The translations under genes and the position numbers were made by a program. Of a DNA stretch of 28,133 nt, positions 16,231-24,158 are shown one piece after another. Source of the stretch: Chrysochromulina parva (lineage: Eukaryota > Haptophyta > Prymnesiales > Chrysochromulinaceae); NCBI GenBank assembly GCA_002887195.1, contig PJAB01000385.1, positions 1-28,133 of the forward strand. The letters are read 5' to 3'. The first letter of the stretch is position 1. Each line of letters starts with the position of its first letter. Under the pieces are notes generated by a model that saw only the letters and a list, made by a program, of their open reading frames with translations, had not been told where the DNA came from and did no database searches.

Positions 16231-18009
16231 TCAGGGCGCAACGCCTCGAATGGAGAGCTTGTCACGCGTCGGCTTGTCGTGCGGGCGGCCAGCGAGCGAC
16301 TTCTGATTGGGCACGCGATAATGATCTCCGTCATCCTGGACGACCTTCTGCGCCCACGCGTCGGTGAACACGGCCGACGGGCGATCGCAACCGCACACTT
16401 CGTTCGTCGGGTCGAGCGTGGTTGTCTTGCCATCGTAGAAGAGCATCGTGAGCCGTTGCCACAGCGCCGTCCACGCGACGGTCGCGGTGGCCCCCATCTC
16501 CACCGCATGGGCGTTCAGGATCGCCTGCCCCGCGGCAAAGTGGCCCGCTTCGAACTGCGCCTTGGCTTGCGCCTCGCAAGTTGCGAGCGCCGTTTCCATG
16601 CTCGCCTCGAGCTCCTTGCGCGCCGCGAGCACGACGGGAGCTGCGCGGTCGGACCGTGTGTACACCTGGTCCGCCACGGCATTGTTGACCCACCATGCCG
16701 AGCTCCAGCTGAAATTGGTCACGGTGCCCTCGAGCCCCTTGGCGATGCGGCACGCGTCGCGTCCAGTGCAATCGGAGTCGTCGTACGAGAGATGGACCTC
16801 GCTCGCGCCGCCGTGGATGGGGATCTTGGGGCTCCACGAGTGATCATCCGCGCCCCAATGCAGCAGCACACCCATCGGCTTGGGCATCTCGGTCCTAATC
16901 GTCGCGACGAAGTGCCAGCTGGTCGCCTGAGTGCCCACGATGCGCTCGTTGACGTATGATGCCTCGCCGAGCTTCCACTCGAGGCCGTTCCAGCGATAGG
17001 GCGAGTGCTCGGCGCCTGCACCCGCGTCTTTGGACGGGTCAAACCACGTGCCCTCGTAATGCCCAGACAGGAGCGTGTGCACATCGTCGCGCGTGAGCGC
17101 CGTCTTGGGCTTCACGAAGAGGGGCATGCGATTCGTCAGATTCTTGCCCTGCGCGTAATCGAGGTACTGCGCCGGGTCGAAGTGGGCCTGGTCCGCAATG
17201 ACGCTGAAGACATGCCACACACGCGCCTCGCAAAAGCGAGCTCCGGAAAACGTGACAGGGTCGTAGATGTCGCTAAAGGAGAAGCGCGTGTCGTCCACCG
17301 CGCCCTTCCAGTAGCCGCGTGCTATGGCGAAGGAGACGGTATCGGGCGCGGACATGCACTGGCTTTCGTCGGTGCAGGGCAAAAAGGTGGTGATGCGAGC
17401 TTGGTTGGCGTGCGCATGCACGTAGCCCTCGGGCACGCGCAGGGCCACCCATACAATGCCCTTCTCCCACTTGCCTTTGCCGATGAGCTCCATGTACCAG
17501 ACCTCGCCTGTAGTTGAGTCGGAGATGCTGAAGCCCTCCATGTCCGAGGCGTAGCCGTATGTCGCCGTCAGGTTCTGCATGACCTGGATGGCCTCGCGCG
17601 CCGTGGCCGCGCGCTGCAGCGTGATCCAGATGAGCGAACCATAGTCCAGGACACGACCATCCTTTTCGTCCTTGCCCACGTTCGAGAGCTCCTCGAGACC
17701 GCCCAGTGTGGTTTCGCCGATGACGAGGCCCTGGCAGTTGGAGTTCCCCATGACATTGTAGGTGTGCGCGGGTTGTGGGATCTCGCCGAGTCGTTTGCCG
17801 AGGTCCCACGAGTACACCTCGCGCATCTCACCCGGCGAGTGGTTGCCAGCGGGCCAGTGCATGATAGCCCCGTGCAGCGCAGAATCATCCGCATTGTACG
17901 CGACCATTGGGTGCGAGTCGGCGGAAGCTCCGGCGGTAACCAACACGTTTGTGCAACCGCGCGTGCGAGCCGCCAGCGTGAGCAGGAGAGCCTTGGAGAG
18001 TGCGACCAT
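16231..18009 (-). CDS. Secreted C69-family dipeptidase
   Basis: A single exon of 592 residues. The frame extends upstream only to a GTG, so the first ATG (18009) is used. Peptidase family C69 is an N-terminal nucleophile family: a Cys exposed by processing is the catalytic residue. Here residues 1-18 resemble a short signal or pro-segment and Cys19 begins CTNVLVTAGASAD, as expected. Further family blocks are YNADDS, WDLGKRLGEIPQPAHTYNV, IGETTLGG, DYGSLIWITLQRA, HANQARITTF, RFCEARVW, HYEGT and YVNER. The enzyme should cleave dipeptides in a secretory or digestive compartment. Length is near the family norm. Strong resemblance to bacterial forms raises the possibility of ancient transfer. The gene is divergent from the CBS gene. 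Confidence 0.92.
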   Translation of the reverse strand: MVALSKALLLTLAARTRGCTNVLVTAGASADSHPMVAYNADDSALHGAIMHWPAGNHSPGEMREVYSWDLGKRLGEIPQPAHTYNVMGNSNCQGLVIGETTLGGLEELSNVGKDEKDGRVLDYGSLIWITLQRAATAREAIQVMQNLTATYGYASDMEGFSISDSTTGEVWYMELIGKGKWEKGIVWVALRVPEGYVHAHANQARITTFLPCTDESQCMSAPDTVSFAIARGYWKGAVDDTRFSFSDIYDPVTFSGARFCEARVWHVFSVIADQAHFDPAQYLDYAQGKNLTNRMPLFVKPKTALTRDDVHTLLSGHYEGTWFDPSKDAGAGAEHSPYRWNGLEWKLGEASYVNERIVGTQATSWHFVATIRTEMPKPMGVLLHWGADDHSWSPKIPIHGGASEVHLSYDDSDCTGRDACRIAKGLEGTVTNFSWSSAWWVNNAVADQVYTRSDRAAPVVLAARKELEASMETALATCEAQAKAQFEAGHFAAGQAILNAHAVEMGATATVAWTALWQRLTMLFYDGKTTTLDPTNEVCGCDRPSAVFTDAWAQKVVQDDGDHYRVPNQKSLAGRPHDKPTRDKLSIRGVAP

Positions 18010-18204
18010 GTCCTTTGTCCCTGTCCCCCCAGGACTGACTCTGCAGGAGGCCACTCATCTCTGGCACCATATGTTTCAGGTGTATGTGTGAATTCGAATA
18101 GAGGTCGGTGTGATTTCTAACAGGGATTGCTCCACTCCTCTGCGAGGGTCGTAACGGCGTCCCGACGATGCACGAGAAAAACGCATCTTCACTCTGCAAG
18201 TACT
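18010..18204. promoter_or_regulatory. Divergent promoter region, dipeptidase and CBS genes
   Basis: Only 195 bases lie between two outward-facing start codons, so a shared bidirectional promoter is very likely. It includes an AATTCGAAT palindrome-like patch near 18090. No TATA box is obvious. Confidence 0.55.
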
Positions 18205-19764
18205 ATGGGTGCGGACGTCTCTCGCCTATCGGACCGAGCCGACGACGTCGGTGCGCTAACACCGGCACAAAATTCTGAGGAAAACGAGATAGTTGGCGCC
18301 GTCATCAACTTGCCTCGGTCCCTGGTGTCAGTTTCGCCCGAGTCAGCAGGTATGACCAAGAGCCACAGCATGACGACGCTCTCCACAACCGTGCGGCTGG
18401 GTGCGGGCACAGTGGAGGACGACGCGTCGTCGTCGGCTTCCCGAACCGTCGGCGAGCTGCGCCCAAAACACGGCGTCGTCGTCACCCCTGAAATGAATGT
18501 AGCCGAGGCTGCAAAGCTCCTCGCCGCGCAGCGGCAGGACGCGTGCCTGGTCCTCTCCTCAGCTGGCGCGGAAGTCGAGGAAGCATCTCTCGAGGGCATC
18601 CTGACGGACGTGGACATCGTTCGCAAGGTGCTCGCGCTTGGCCTCGAGCCGCAGACTGTGCTCGTCCGCGACGTGATGACACGCAACCCGATCTGCGTGC
18701 GCTCTTCGTCGGGCGTGGACCGTGCCCTCGCCAAAATGCGCAGCAAGCATTGCCGCCATTTGCCCGTGGTTGACGCCAAGGGCAATATCAGCGGCCTGCT
18801 CGACATCGCGAAGCTGCTCTTCGACGTGATGCAAGCGGCGCAGGGCCTGCGTGGTGGGCAGCGCCAGCTGGCCGATCTCTTCGAGGACGAGACCGTCATG
18901 CGAATGGGCGGCGCTAAGGGTTCTGGCGCCGCGCCCACGCAGCGGCTGATGCAGGCCGCGCTGCTCATGGCGGAGCGCCGCTCGGCGTTGCTCGTGTCGC
19001 GCACTGCCGACCAGAGCACTGTCGACGGCATCTTGACCCCCAAAGATCTTCTCTTTAAGGCCGTCGCTGCCGGGAAGCCGACGCACACGGTCTCGGTGGA
19101 GGAGGTGATGACGGTTGCGCCGGACGTGATGCCCTCCAGCGCCACCGTGATGCAGGCGCTCCACCAGCTCTCGACGGGCGGCTACCGTTCCGTGCCCGTC
19201 GTCGAACCGCTCACGGGTAAGCCAGTGGGCGTGCTCGACGTCCTCGCGCTCGTCGAGGCGGCTCTGCACTCTCCTGAGCCCGAGCGACCTTTAGCTGTGC
19301 CGCTAGCCGTGCCGCTCGATGTACCGGTAGCTGCGCCGGCCATGTCGCCTCCGGCAGCTACCTCGTCGGCCGCCCTGGTCAAGGTACTGGCCTTCGGACG
19401 CACCCACAGACTGCCACTCGCCCTCGGTGGCTGCGCTCTGATAGCTGCATTGGTGGTGCCGCGCTCGCCCACGGTCCTCGTGGTGCTCGGCAAGGTGAAG
19501 GTCACTGCAAGCGAGACTCTTGCCAAGATGAAGCTTGCCTCGAGTGCCACACTCGCCTCGGGGTTAGGGGCCTTGGCACTGGCCAAGGTCAGGGCGAGGG
19601 AGACGCTGAGCGAGACGCTGGCCACATTGAAGCTTGCATACAAGGCCACGCTCGCCTCCACGCATGCTGCTCTGCATGCTGCTCTCACGTCAGTCGTGGC
19701 ACGTGCGTCAGCGCTGCTTCCGAGCAGCGTTGTCGGACGGCTCAAGCAGGGGCCCGTGGTGTGA
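18205..19764 (+). CDS. Four-CBS-domain protein, predicted N-myristoylated
   Basis: A single exon of 519 residues. The frame opens upstream with TTG, but the first ATG is 18205. The N-terminus MGADVS fits the myristoylation consensus (Gly2, Ser6). Two CBS pairs follow: CBS1 about 87-146 (GILTDVDIVRKVL), CBS2 155-212 (VMTRNPICVRSSSG, CRHLPVVD, GLLDI), CBS3 about 243-292 (GILTPKDLLF) and CBS4 298-356 (VMTVAPDVMPSSAT, YRSVPVVEP, GVLDVLALV). CBS pairs bind adenine nucleotides and regulate partner proteins. The C-terminal 110 residues contain a hydrophobic stretch (403-429) and amphipathic Ala/Leu/Lys repeats with recurring ETLA/ATLAS words, so membrane contact is plausible. The order resembles the CBS-pair part of CBS-PB1 proteins, but no PB1 domain is seen. 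Confidence 0.88.
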   Translation: MGADVSRLSDRADDVGALTPAQNSEENEIVGAVINLPRSLVSVSPESAGMTKSHSMTTLSTTVRLGAGTVEDDASSSASRTVGELRPKHGVVVTPEMNVAEAAKLLAAQRQDACLVLSSAGAEVEEASLEGILTDVDIVRKVLALGLEPQTVLVRDVMTRNPICVRSSSGVDRALAKMRSKHCRHLPVVDAKGNISGLLDIAKLLFDVMQAAQGLRGGQRQLADLFEDETVMRMGGAKGSGAAPTQRLMQAALLMAERRSALLVSRTADQSTVDGILTPKDLLFKAVAAGKPTHTVSVEEVMTVAPDVMPSSATVMQALHQLSTGGYRSVPVVEPLTGKPVGVLDVLALVEAALHSPEPERPLAVPLAVPLDVPVAAPAMSPPAATSSAALVKVLAFGRTHRLPLALGGCALIAALVVPRSPTVLVVLGKVKVTASETLAKMKLASSATLASGLGALALAKVRARETLSETLATLKLAYKATLASTHAALHAALTSVVARASALLPSSVVGRLKQGPVV

Positions 19765-20476
19765 CGCCGTGGGAGTGGAGGCTGCGACGCGTGCGGTGCC
19801 GGCTTCCAAGGGTTGGTGTGCTGTGCGGTGCCATTCAAACCTGTGGTCGAGCGTGCGTGTATGGCTCGCGCGTCCTTGCCTAACCCAGCCAGCACCGATG
19901 GGGTTGTAAAGGCCCTCCGCTCAGACGTCAGGGCGGTCGTCGTACCAGAGCGAGGCGGCGGACTGCGTTACAGGAAACACAGCACCAGCAAAGGCGTCCG
20001 CCGACCGTGCCAGACCGGGGCCGTCCGGGTCCGCGTCCTTCCCATCCACGGACACCGCACGTACCGTCGAGATATGAATCGCTGCCGCTGTACGTGCTAT
20101 CATCGGATCGGATGCGTGAAGCGTGTATTTTGCGAGGTTCACATTAACCGGGACAACATTTTTATTTGTTCGTCTTATTCATCCTCGGACCTCGCCGGGG
20201 CGCGACTGCGGGGCGCGTCGCGCGCGCGGCGGGCCGCGGGGAACGCCGGCGCGCGTGAAAGCCGCGTACAAGCGGAGCTCCTCGCAACTCGACTCCGGCA
20301 CCCGCCCCACTGAGACGCACGACCGGCGACGCCAAGAGCTTGAGCCTTGCCCTCGACGGCAAAGCACGAAGATCCAAGCGGGGCCCGGCGCCCTGTGCCT
20401 GCTGCGTGCTGGCTGCTTGGGCGCGGATCCGAGCAGGGCCAGCCTGGTGCCCTGTGCCGCCCCGCACTAGGCTCCG
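19765..20476. other. Convergent intergenic region
   Basis: 712 bases lie between the stops of the CBS gene (+) and the PPR gene (-), so it holds 3' UTRs of both. Composition is mixed, with an AT-rich patch at about 20140-20185 between GC-rich flanks. No RNA gene, mobile element or convincing coding frame is seen. Confidence 0.4.
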
Positions 20477-23400
20477 CTAAGAAATCTCCCCCCACTTCAC
20501 ACTAGTCCCGCCCGAGCGCAATCTCGAGAGTACCGCGCGTCGCCGCTCCTCCGCCAGCTTCTCTGCTTCCTGAAGCCGCACCGCCTCGGCTTCGGCCCTG
20601 GCCGCCTCGTCCGCCTGCCTCGCCATCTCGGCCGACCGCCTCGCCACCACCGCCTCTGCGGCTGTGTCGAGTCGAGGCGGGATCGAGCGCTCACGGCGCA
20701 GCCGACTTGCGAGATCGACTCGGTCATGCCGGCGGCAGAGGGAGTCCAACTGGAGTAGCGTGCGCGTGTCAAGACGGAAACCGTCGTGACGCATCGCCTC
20801 GTACACCTCCTCGGCGCGCCGTACCGAGCTGGGCAGCTCACTGTGCAGAGTGATGGCGCCGAGCACGGCTGCGTAGTGCGCGTGCCCGGGCGCGATGCCA
20901 CGGGCCTTCATCTCGTCGAAAAGGTCGAGGACGGTGTGTGCGTGGGCTGCCTCGAGGTGGACTGCCATCAGATGGCGGTAAGTGTGTGCGCTCGGCGGCG
21001 TGAAGGTCGAGAAATGGTTGGTGCGCTGCTGCATCTCGTGATAGACGCGATCCGCACGCGCGGCGTCGCCTGCGACGGCACACGCCTTGATGAGGCTCGT
21101 GTACGAGATGGTATCTGGGGAGAGGCCGGCCGCACAGAGCTCGCCAAAAGCGCCTTCAGCGCGTGACACGTCACCGACGCTCGCGCACGCGTTGATGAGG
21201 GCATTGAAGGCCGCGAGGTCGGGTGCCACTCCAGCGGCGCGCATCTCTGTGAACACCGTGAAGACGGCCTGTAGTGTGTCGGAGGCGGCGGCCACGGGCT
21301 TGCTCGAAGCAGCGGCCTCCGACGAGAGGAACGGCTGGACGCGTTGAGGGCGCACTTTCTCTGCGCCGCCCTCTGCTTGGAGGCTCTCGCTTCCCTCGGA
21401 GCCGCCGCCTCCTCCGGGGCTCGATGCGATGCGTGCGGTGGCAGCGACGAGGGCGGCGCTCTCCGGACTATCTCGCGAGGCGAGCCCAGCGTCACGCGCA
21501 CGATGGAAGCGCTTCACGGCCGCCTGCAGCTCGATACTCGTGTCGGCGGCGGCGAAGAGCGTGAGCCAGAGCGCCGTTGGTGGGCGCAGCCGCGCGGAGA
21601 GCACCGTGTCGAGGAGGGCGAGGCTCTGCTGGATCCGGCTTGCGCGCGGGCGCTTGGTGAGCTGCTCGAGGATGCCCAGGATCGAGTCCTCGAGACTCGT
21701 CTTGCCGCCATCTTTTTGGTCGCCGCCCGTGACGACGCTTTGAAGGGCAGCGTCGGCGGCGTCGGCGGCATCCTTAGGCGCGGCGGCACTGGCCAGGGAA
21801 GATGTGCCCGCGGAGGCGGCTCCACCCGACGCGACGCCCGCAGCGGCCATCTGGCGCAGCAGGCACGCGACGGCTGCCGAGTTCTGTTCACTCGAGTCGA
21901 GGTTCGTCGTGGCGGTGAGCAGCGCGGTGAACGAGTGCGCCGAGGGGGTGAGCCCAAGCTTGCTCATGTGCTTGATGACCTCGCGCGCGAGCAGGACCTC
22001 GCCCGCGGTGAGGCAGCCGTGGAAGAGCGCGGTGCACGTGATACGATTAGGCTGCACTCCGGCGGCGATCATGGCACGGAAGACCCCGAGCGCGCGCGGC
22101 AGTTGGCGCGCCTTGGCGCACGCGTCGAGGAGCGAGGTGTACGTGACCACATTCGGCTGTAGCCCCACGAGGCTCATCTGGTCGAGCACGGCGAAGGCAC
22201 GCTCGAGCTGGCCCGCGCGGCCGCACGCGTTCACCAGCGTCGAGTACGTAACGGCTGTGGGCGTCTCCCCAGCGGCCACCATGCGCCGGAACCAGCCGAA
22301 GGCGTCGTCGACACGGCCCACGCGAGCGCACAGGTGGATGAGGATCGAAAAGGTGCGCGCGTTCGGCTGCAGCTTGGCGGCCAGCACCTGCTGGAGCGTT
22401 TGGTACGCGAGGCTCAGGCTCACGTTGCCACCGCGCGCGCATGCGTCGAGCAACGTGTTGTACGTGATCAACGTGGGGCTCACACCACGCTTTCGCATCA
22501 CATCAGCGGCTGCGTACGCCTTGCTCACGTGGCCCGCCTTGGCGTAGGCGTTGATGAGCGAGTTGAGCGTCTGCGCGTCCGGTTCCAGCCCGCGGCGCAG
22601 CATGTCGCGGTAGAAGCGGCTTGCCAGCTGTGGCTGCCGGCAGGCGCCCGCGCGCGAGATGAGCGTGCCGTAGGTCACCTGCGTCGGCATTGCGCCCGCG
22701 GCTACCATGGCGTCGAAGATGGCCATCATCGCGTCGACATGCCCGCTGTCGCCAAGAACGCGCAAAAGCTGATTGCACTCGAACACCGAGCATGCTGGGC
22801 CCGCGAGCGCGATCGCTGCCATCGCCGTGGACAAAGCATAGGACACATTGCCTTGGCGCACCGCGTCCTGCGCCCGTCGCATAGGCGAGCCGATGGGGTT
22901 GCCCCGCTTCGTTGGGAGTGCAGGTCTCGCTGTGTCGCTCAGGTTTTCTTGTTGATCTCTGAACTCCCCAACTCGCTTGAGCGAGATGACTCGCCCGGCT
23001 TGATTAGTGACCACGTGGCCCCCGAGCTCGGTGCGCGTGAAGAGCTCGTCAGGAGCGTCGGTGGCGCCTACGGGAACGACTGTTCCGGCCTGCTCCATCG
23101 AACCAATAGCAGCCATCTTCTGTGCAATGCGCTCCGCTAGAGCAGCAACGAGTGCCTCCCGTCTCGCGATCACTGCCGCTCCCTCGTGCTTTAGGCGGGC
23201 AGTCTTTTCCTCGACCATCCTCGTCTCGGACTCAGCCGCAGAGCTGCGCTGTGCGATCGCTGTGTTCGATTTCGTGGATTGCGTGATTGCAGTGAGCAAA
23301 TAATCTTCCTCAATATACTTGGAGAGCTTTGTGCGGCGCGCAGTGCGACGCGCTGCGCCTTCTTCCATTGGCTCGGATGTGAGCGCAATTGTAGCGATTG

Positions 23401-23746
23401 GATTGTTGCTTTGCACGACAACAGGAGGGAAGGCGGTACCTTCTGAAGTACTAGCGGTGTGAGCTGGATTGGCTGTGGCAGAGAGCCGTTCGACGAGCTC
23501 GCTCTTCTTGCCTGAAACCGGCAAACCAGCTGCCCGCAGTCTGTTCTTGAGTTGCGCGACTGTGAACATGGACAGCTCCTCTCCAGGACCACCAGCAATC
23601 ATGTGAGTGGTCACGCCACGGTGTATGCAGTCGGCCCGTATTGCCAATCCTTTGGGCCCCAATGCCATTGCCGCTGCCGCGGCCGATAAGCAGCCAACCA
23701 GCAAAAACAGCCGCATCAACCTCCAGAACGCCTCTGGCCTGGCCAT
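20477..23746 (-). CDS. SAP-domain pentatricopeptide repeat (PPR) protein, probably plastid-targeted
   Basis: A single exon of 1089 residues from ATG 23746; the frame further upstream opens only with TTG. Residues 1-27 form a secretory signal peptide (RLMRLFLLVGCLSAAAAAMA). They are followed by a short presequence, consistent with targeting to a secondary plastid. Residues 60-89 form a SAP domain (FTVAQLKNRLRAAGLPVSGK...), a DNA/RNA-binding helix-extension-helix. A central helical region follows. Eight consecutive PPR motifs span about 321-602, with a degenerate ninth to about 641. After an Ala/Ser-rich spacer there are about four more near the C-terminus. PPRs bind single-stranded RNA and act in organelle RNA processing, stability or translation. 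The C-terminal tail is an Ala/Glu/Arg coiled-coil-like helix with no SMR, DYW or PRORP domain. It is divergent from the gene at 24159. Confidence 0.9.
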   Translation of the reverse strand: MARPEAFWRLMRLFLLVGCLSAAAAAMALGPKGLAIRADCIHRGVTTHMIAGGPGEELSMFTVAQLKNRLRAAGLPVSGKKSELVERLSATANPAHTASTSEGTAFPPVVVQSNNPIATIALTSEPMEEGAARRTARRTKLSKYIEEDYLLTAITQSTKSNTAIAQRSSAAESETRMVEEKTARLKHEGAAVIARREALVAALAERIAQKMAAIGSMEQAGTVVPVGATDAPDELFTRTELGGHVVTNQAGRVISLKRVGEFRDQQENLSDTARPALPTKRGNPIGSPMRRAQDAVRQGNVSYALSTAMAAIALAGPACSVFECNQLLRVLGDSGHVDAMMAIFDAMVAAGAMPTQVTYGTLISRAGACRQPQLASRFYRDMLRRGLEPDAQTLNSLINAYAKAGHVSKAYAAADVMRKRGVSPTLITYNTLLDACARGGNVSLSLAYQTLQQVLAAKLQPNARTFSILIHLCARVGRVDDAFGWFRRMVAAGETPTAVTYSTLVNACGRAGQLERAFAVLDQMSLVGLQPNVVTYTSLLDACAKARQLPRALGVFRAMIAAGVQPNRITCTALFHGCLTAGEVLLAREVIKHMSKLGLTPSAHSFTALLTATTNLDSSEQNSAAVACLLRQMAAAGVASGGAASAGTSSLASAAAPKDAADAADAALQSVVTGGDQKDGGKTSLEDSILGILEQLTKRPRASRIQQSLALLDTVLSARLRPPTALWLTLFAAADTSIELQAAVKRFHRARDAGLASRDSPESAALVAATARIASSPGGGGGSEGSESLQAEGGAEKVRPQRVQPFLSSEAAASSKPVAAASDTLQAVFTVFTEMRAAGVAPDLAAFNALINACASVGDVSRAEGAFGELCAAGLSPDTISYTSLIKACAVAGDAARADRVYHEMQQRTNHFSTFTPPSAHTYRHLMAVHLEAAHAHTVLDLFDEMKARGIAPGHAHYAAVLGAITLHSELPSSVRRAEEVYEAMRHDGFRLDTRTLLQLDSLCRRHDRVDLASRLRRERSIPPRLDTAAEAVVARRSAEMARQADEAARAEAEAVRLQEAEKLAEERRRAVLSRLRSGGTSVKWGEIS

Positions 23747-24158
23747 GAGCAAGAAGAGGAGCGCTGATGATCCCGCACCGGAAGTGCGAAGTGGCGTGAA
23801 TTTCAAGGTGTGCCCAATCGCACTTTCACGTCCAGATTTCAAACTTCATTGATTCGCAACGCCTTGTAATACCTCTGGCGCTCTGCTGCACACTCATCCC
23901 CCCATGGAAGTTTTTTCCACACCACAGTTCACGTTAATTTTCCATCTCGGCAAGATCCACACCTGAGTTGGAGCAACGTGTGGAACACACAACGCGTTAT
24001 AAACAGGAAGCACAAGGCACAAGATCCAGTTCACACCTCCCTTCACGATATGGAAACTAGGGACACTTTCAGCCACTAGGGACTCTTTCCGTCACGTGCA
24101 CGTGCGCGCCTCCTCTTCGCACGAGCTAGGCCTCAGAGCTGACCGAAGCTAATTGGCA
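23747..24158. promoter_or_regulatory. Divergent promoter region, PPR and NCBP3-like genes
   Basis: 412 bases lie between outward-facing start codons. Visible elements are a TTATAAA box (23997-24003), a near-exact 15-base direct repeat (24056-24070 and 24075-24089) and two adjacent CACGTG boxes (24093-24104). The latter lie 55 bases before the NCBP3-like ATG. Confidence 0.55.
24056..24104 (+). promoter_or_regulatory. Direct repeat plus tandem CACGTG boxes
   Basis: ACTAGGGAC(A/T)CTTTC occurs at 24056-24070 and 24075-24089 with one mismatch and a 19-base period. Immediately after, CACGTGCACGTG (24093-24104) is two abutting G-box/E-box palindromes, the core site of bHLH and bZIP factors. Their position just upstream of the ATG at 24159 suggests a promoter role, which is inferred. 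Confidence 0.5.

Noticed and set aside
18010..18054. An N-terminal extension of the dipeptidase
   Set aside because: It opens only with GTG; the ATG at 18009 gives a leader followed directly by the catalytic Cys.
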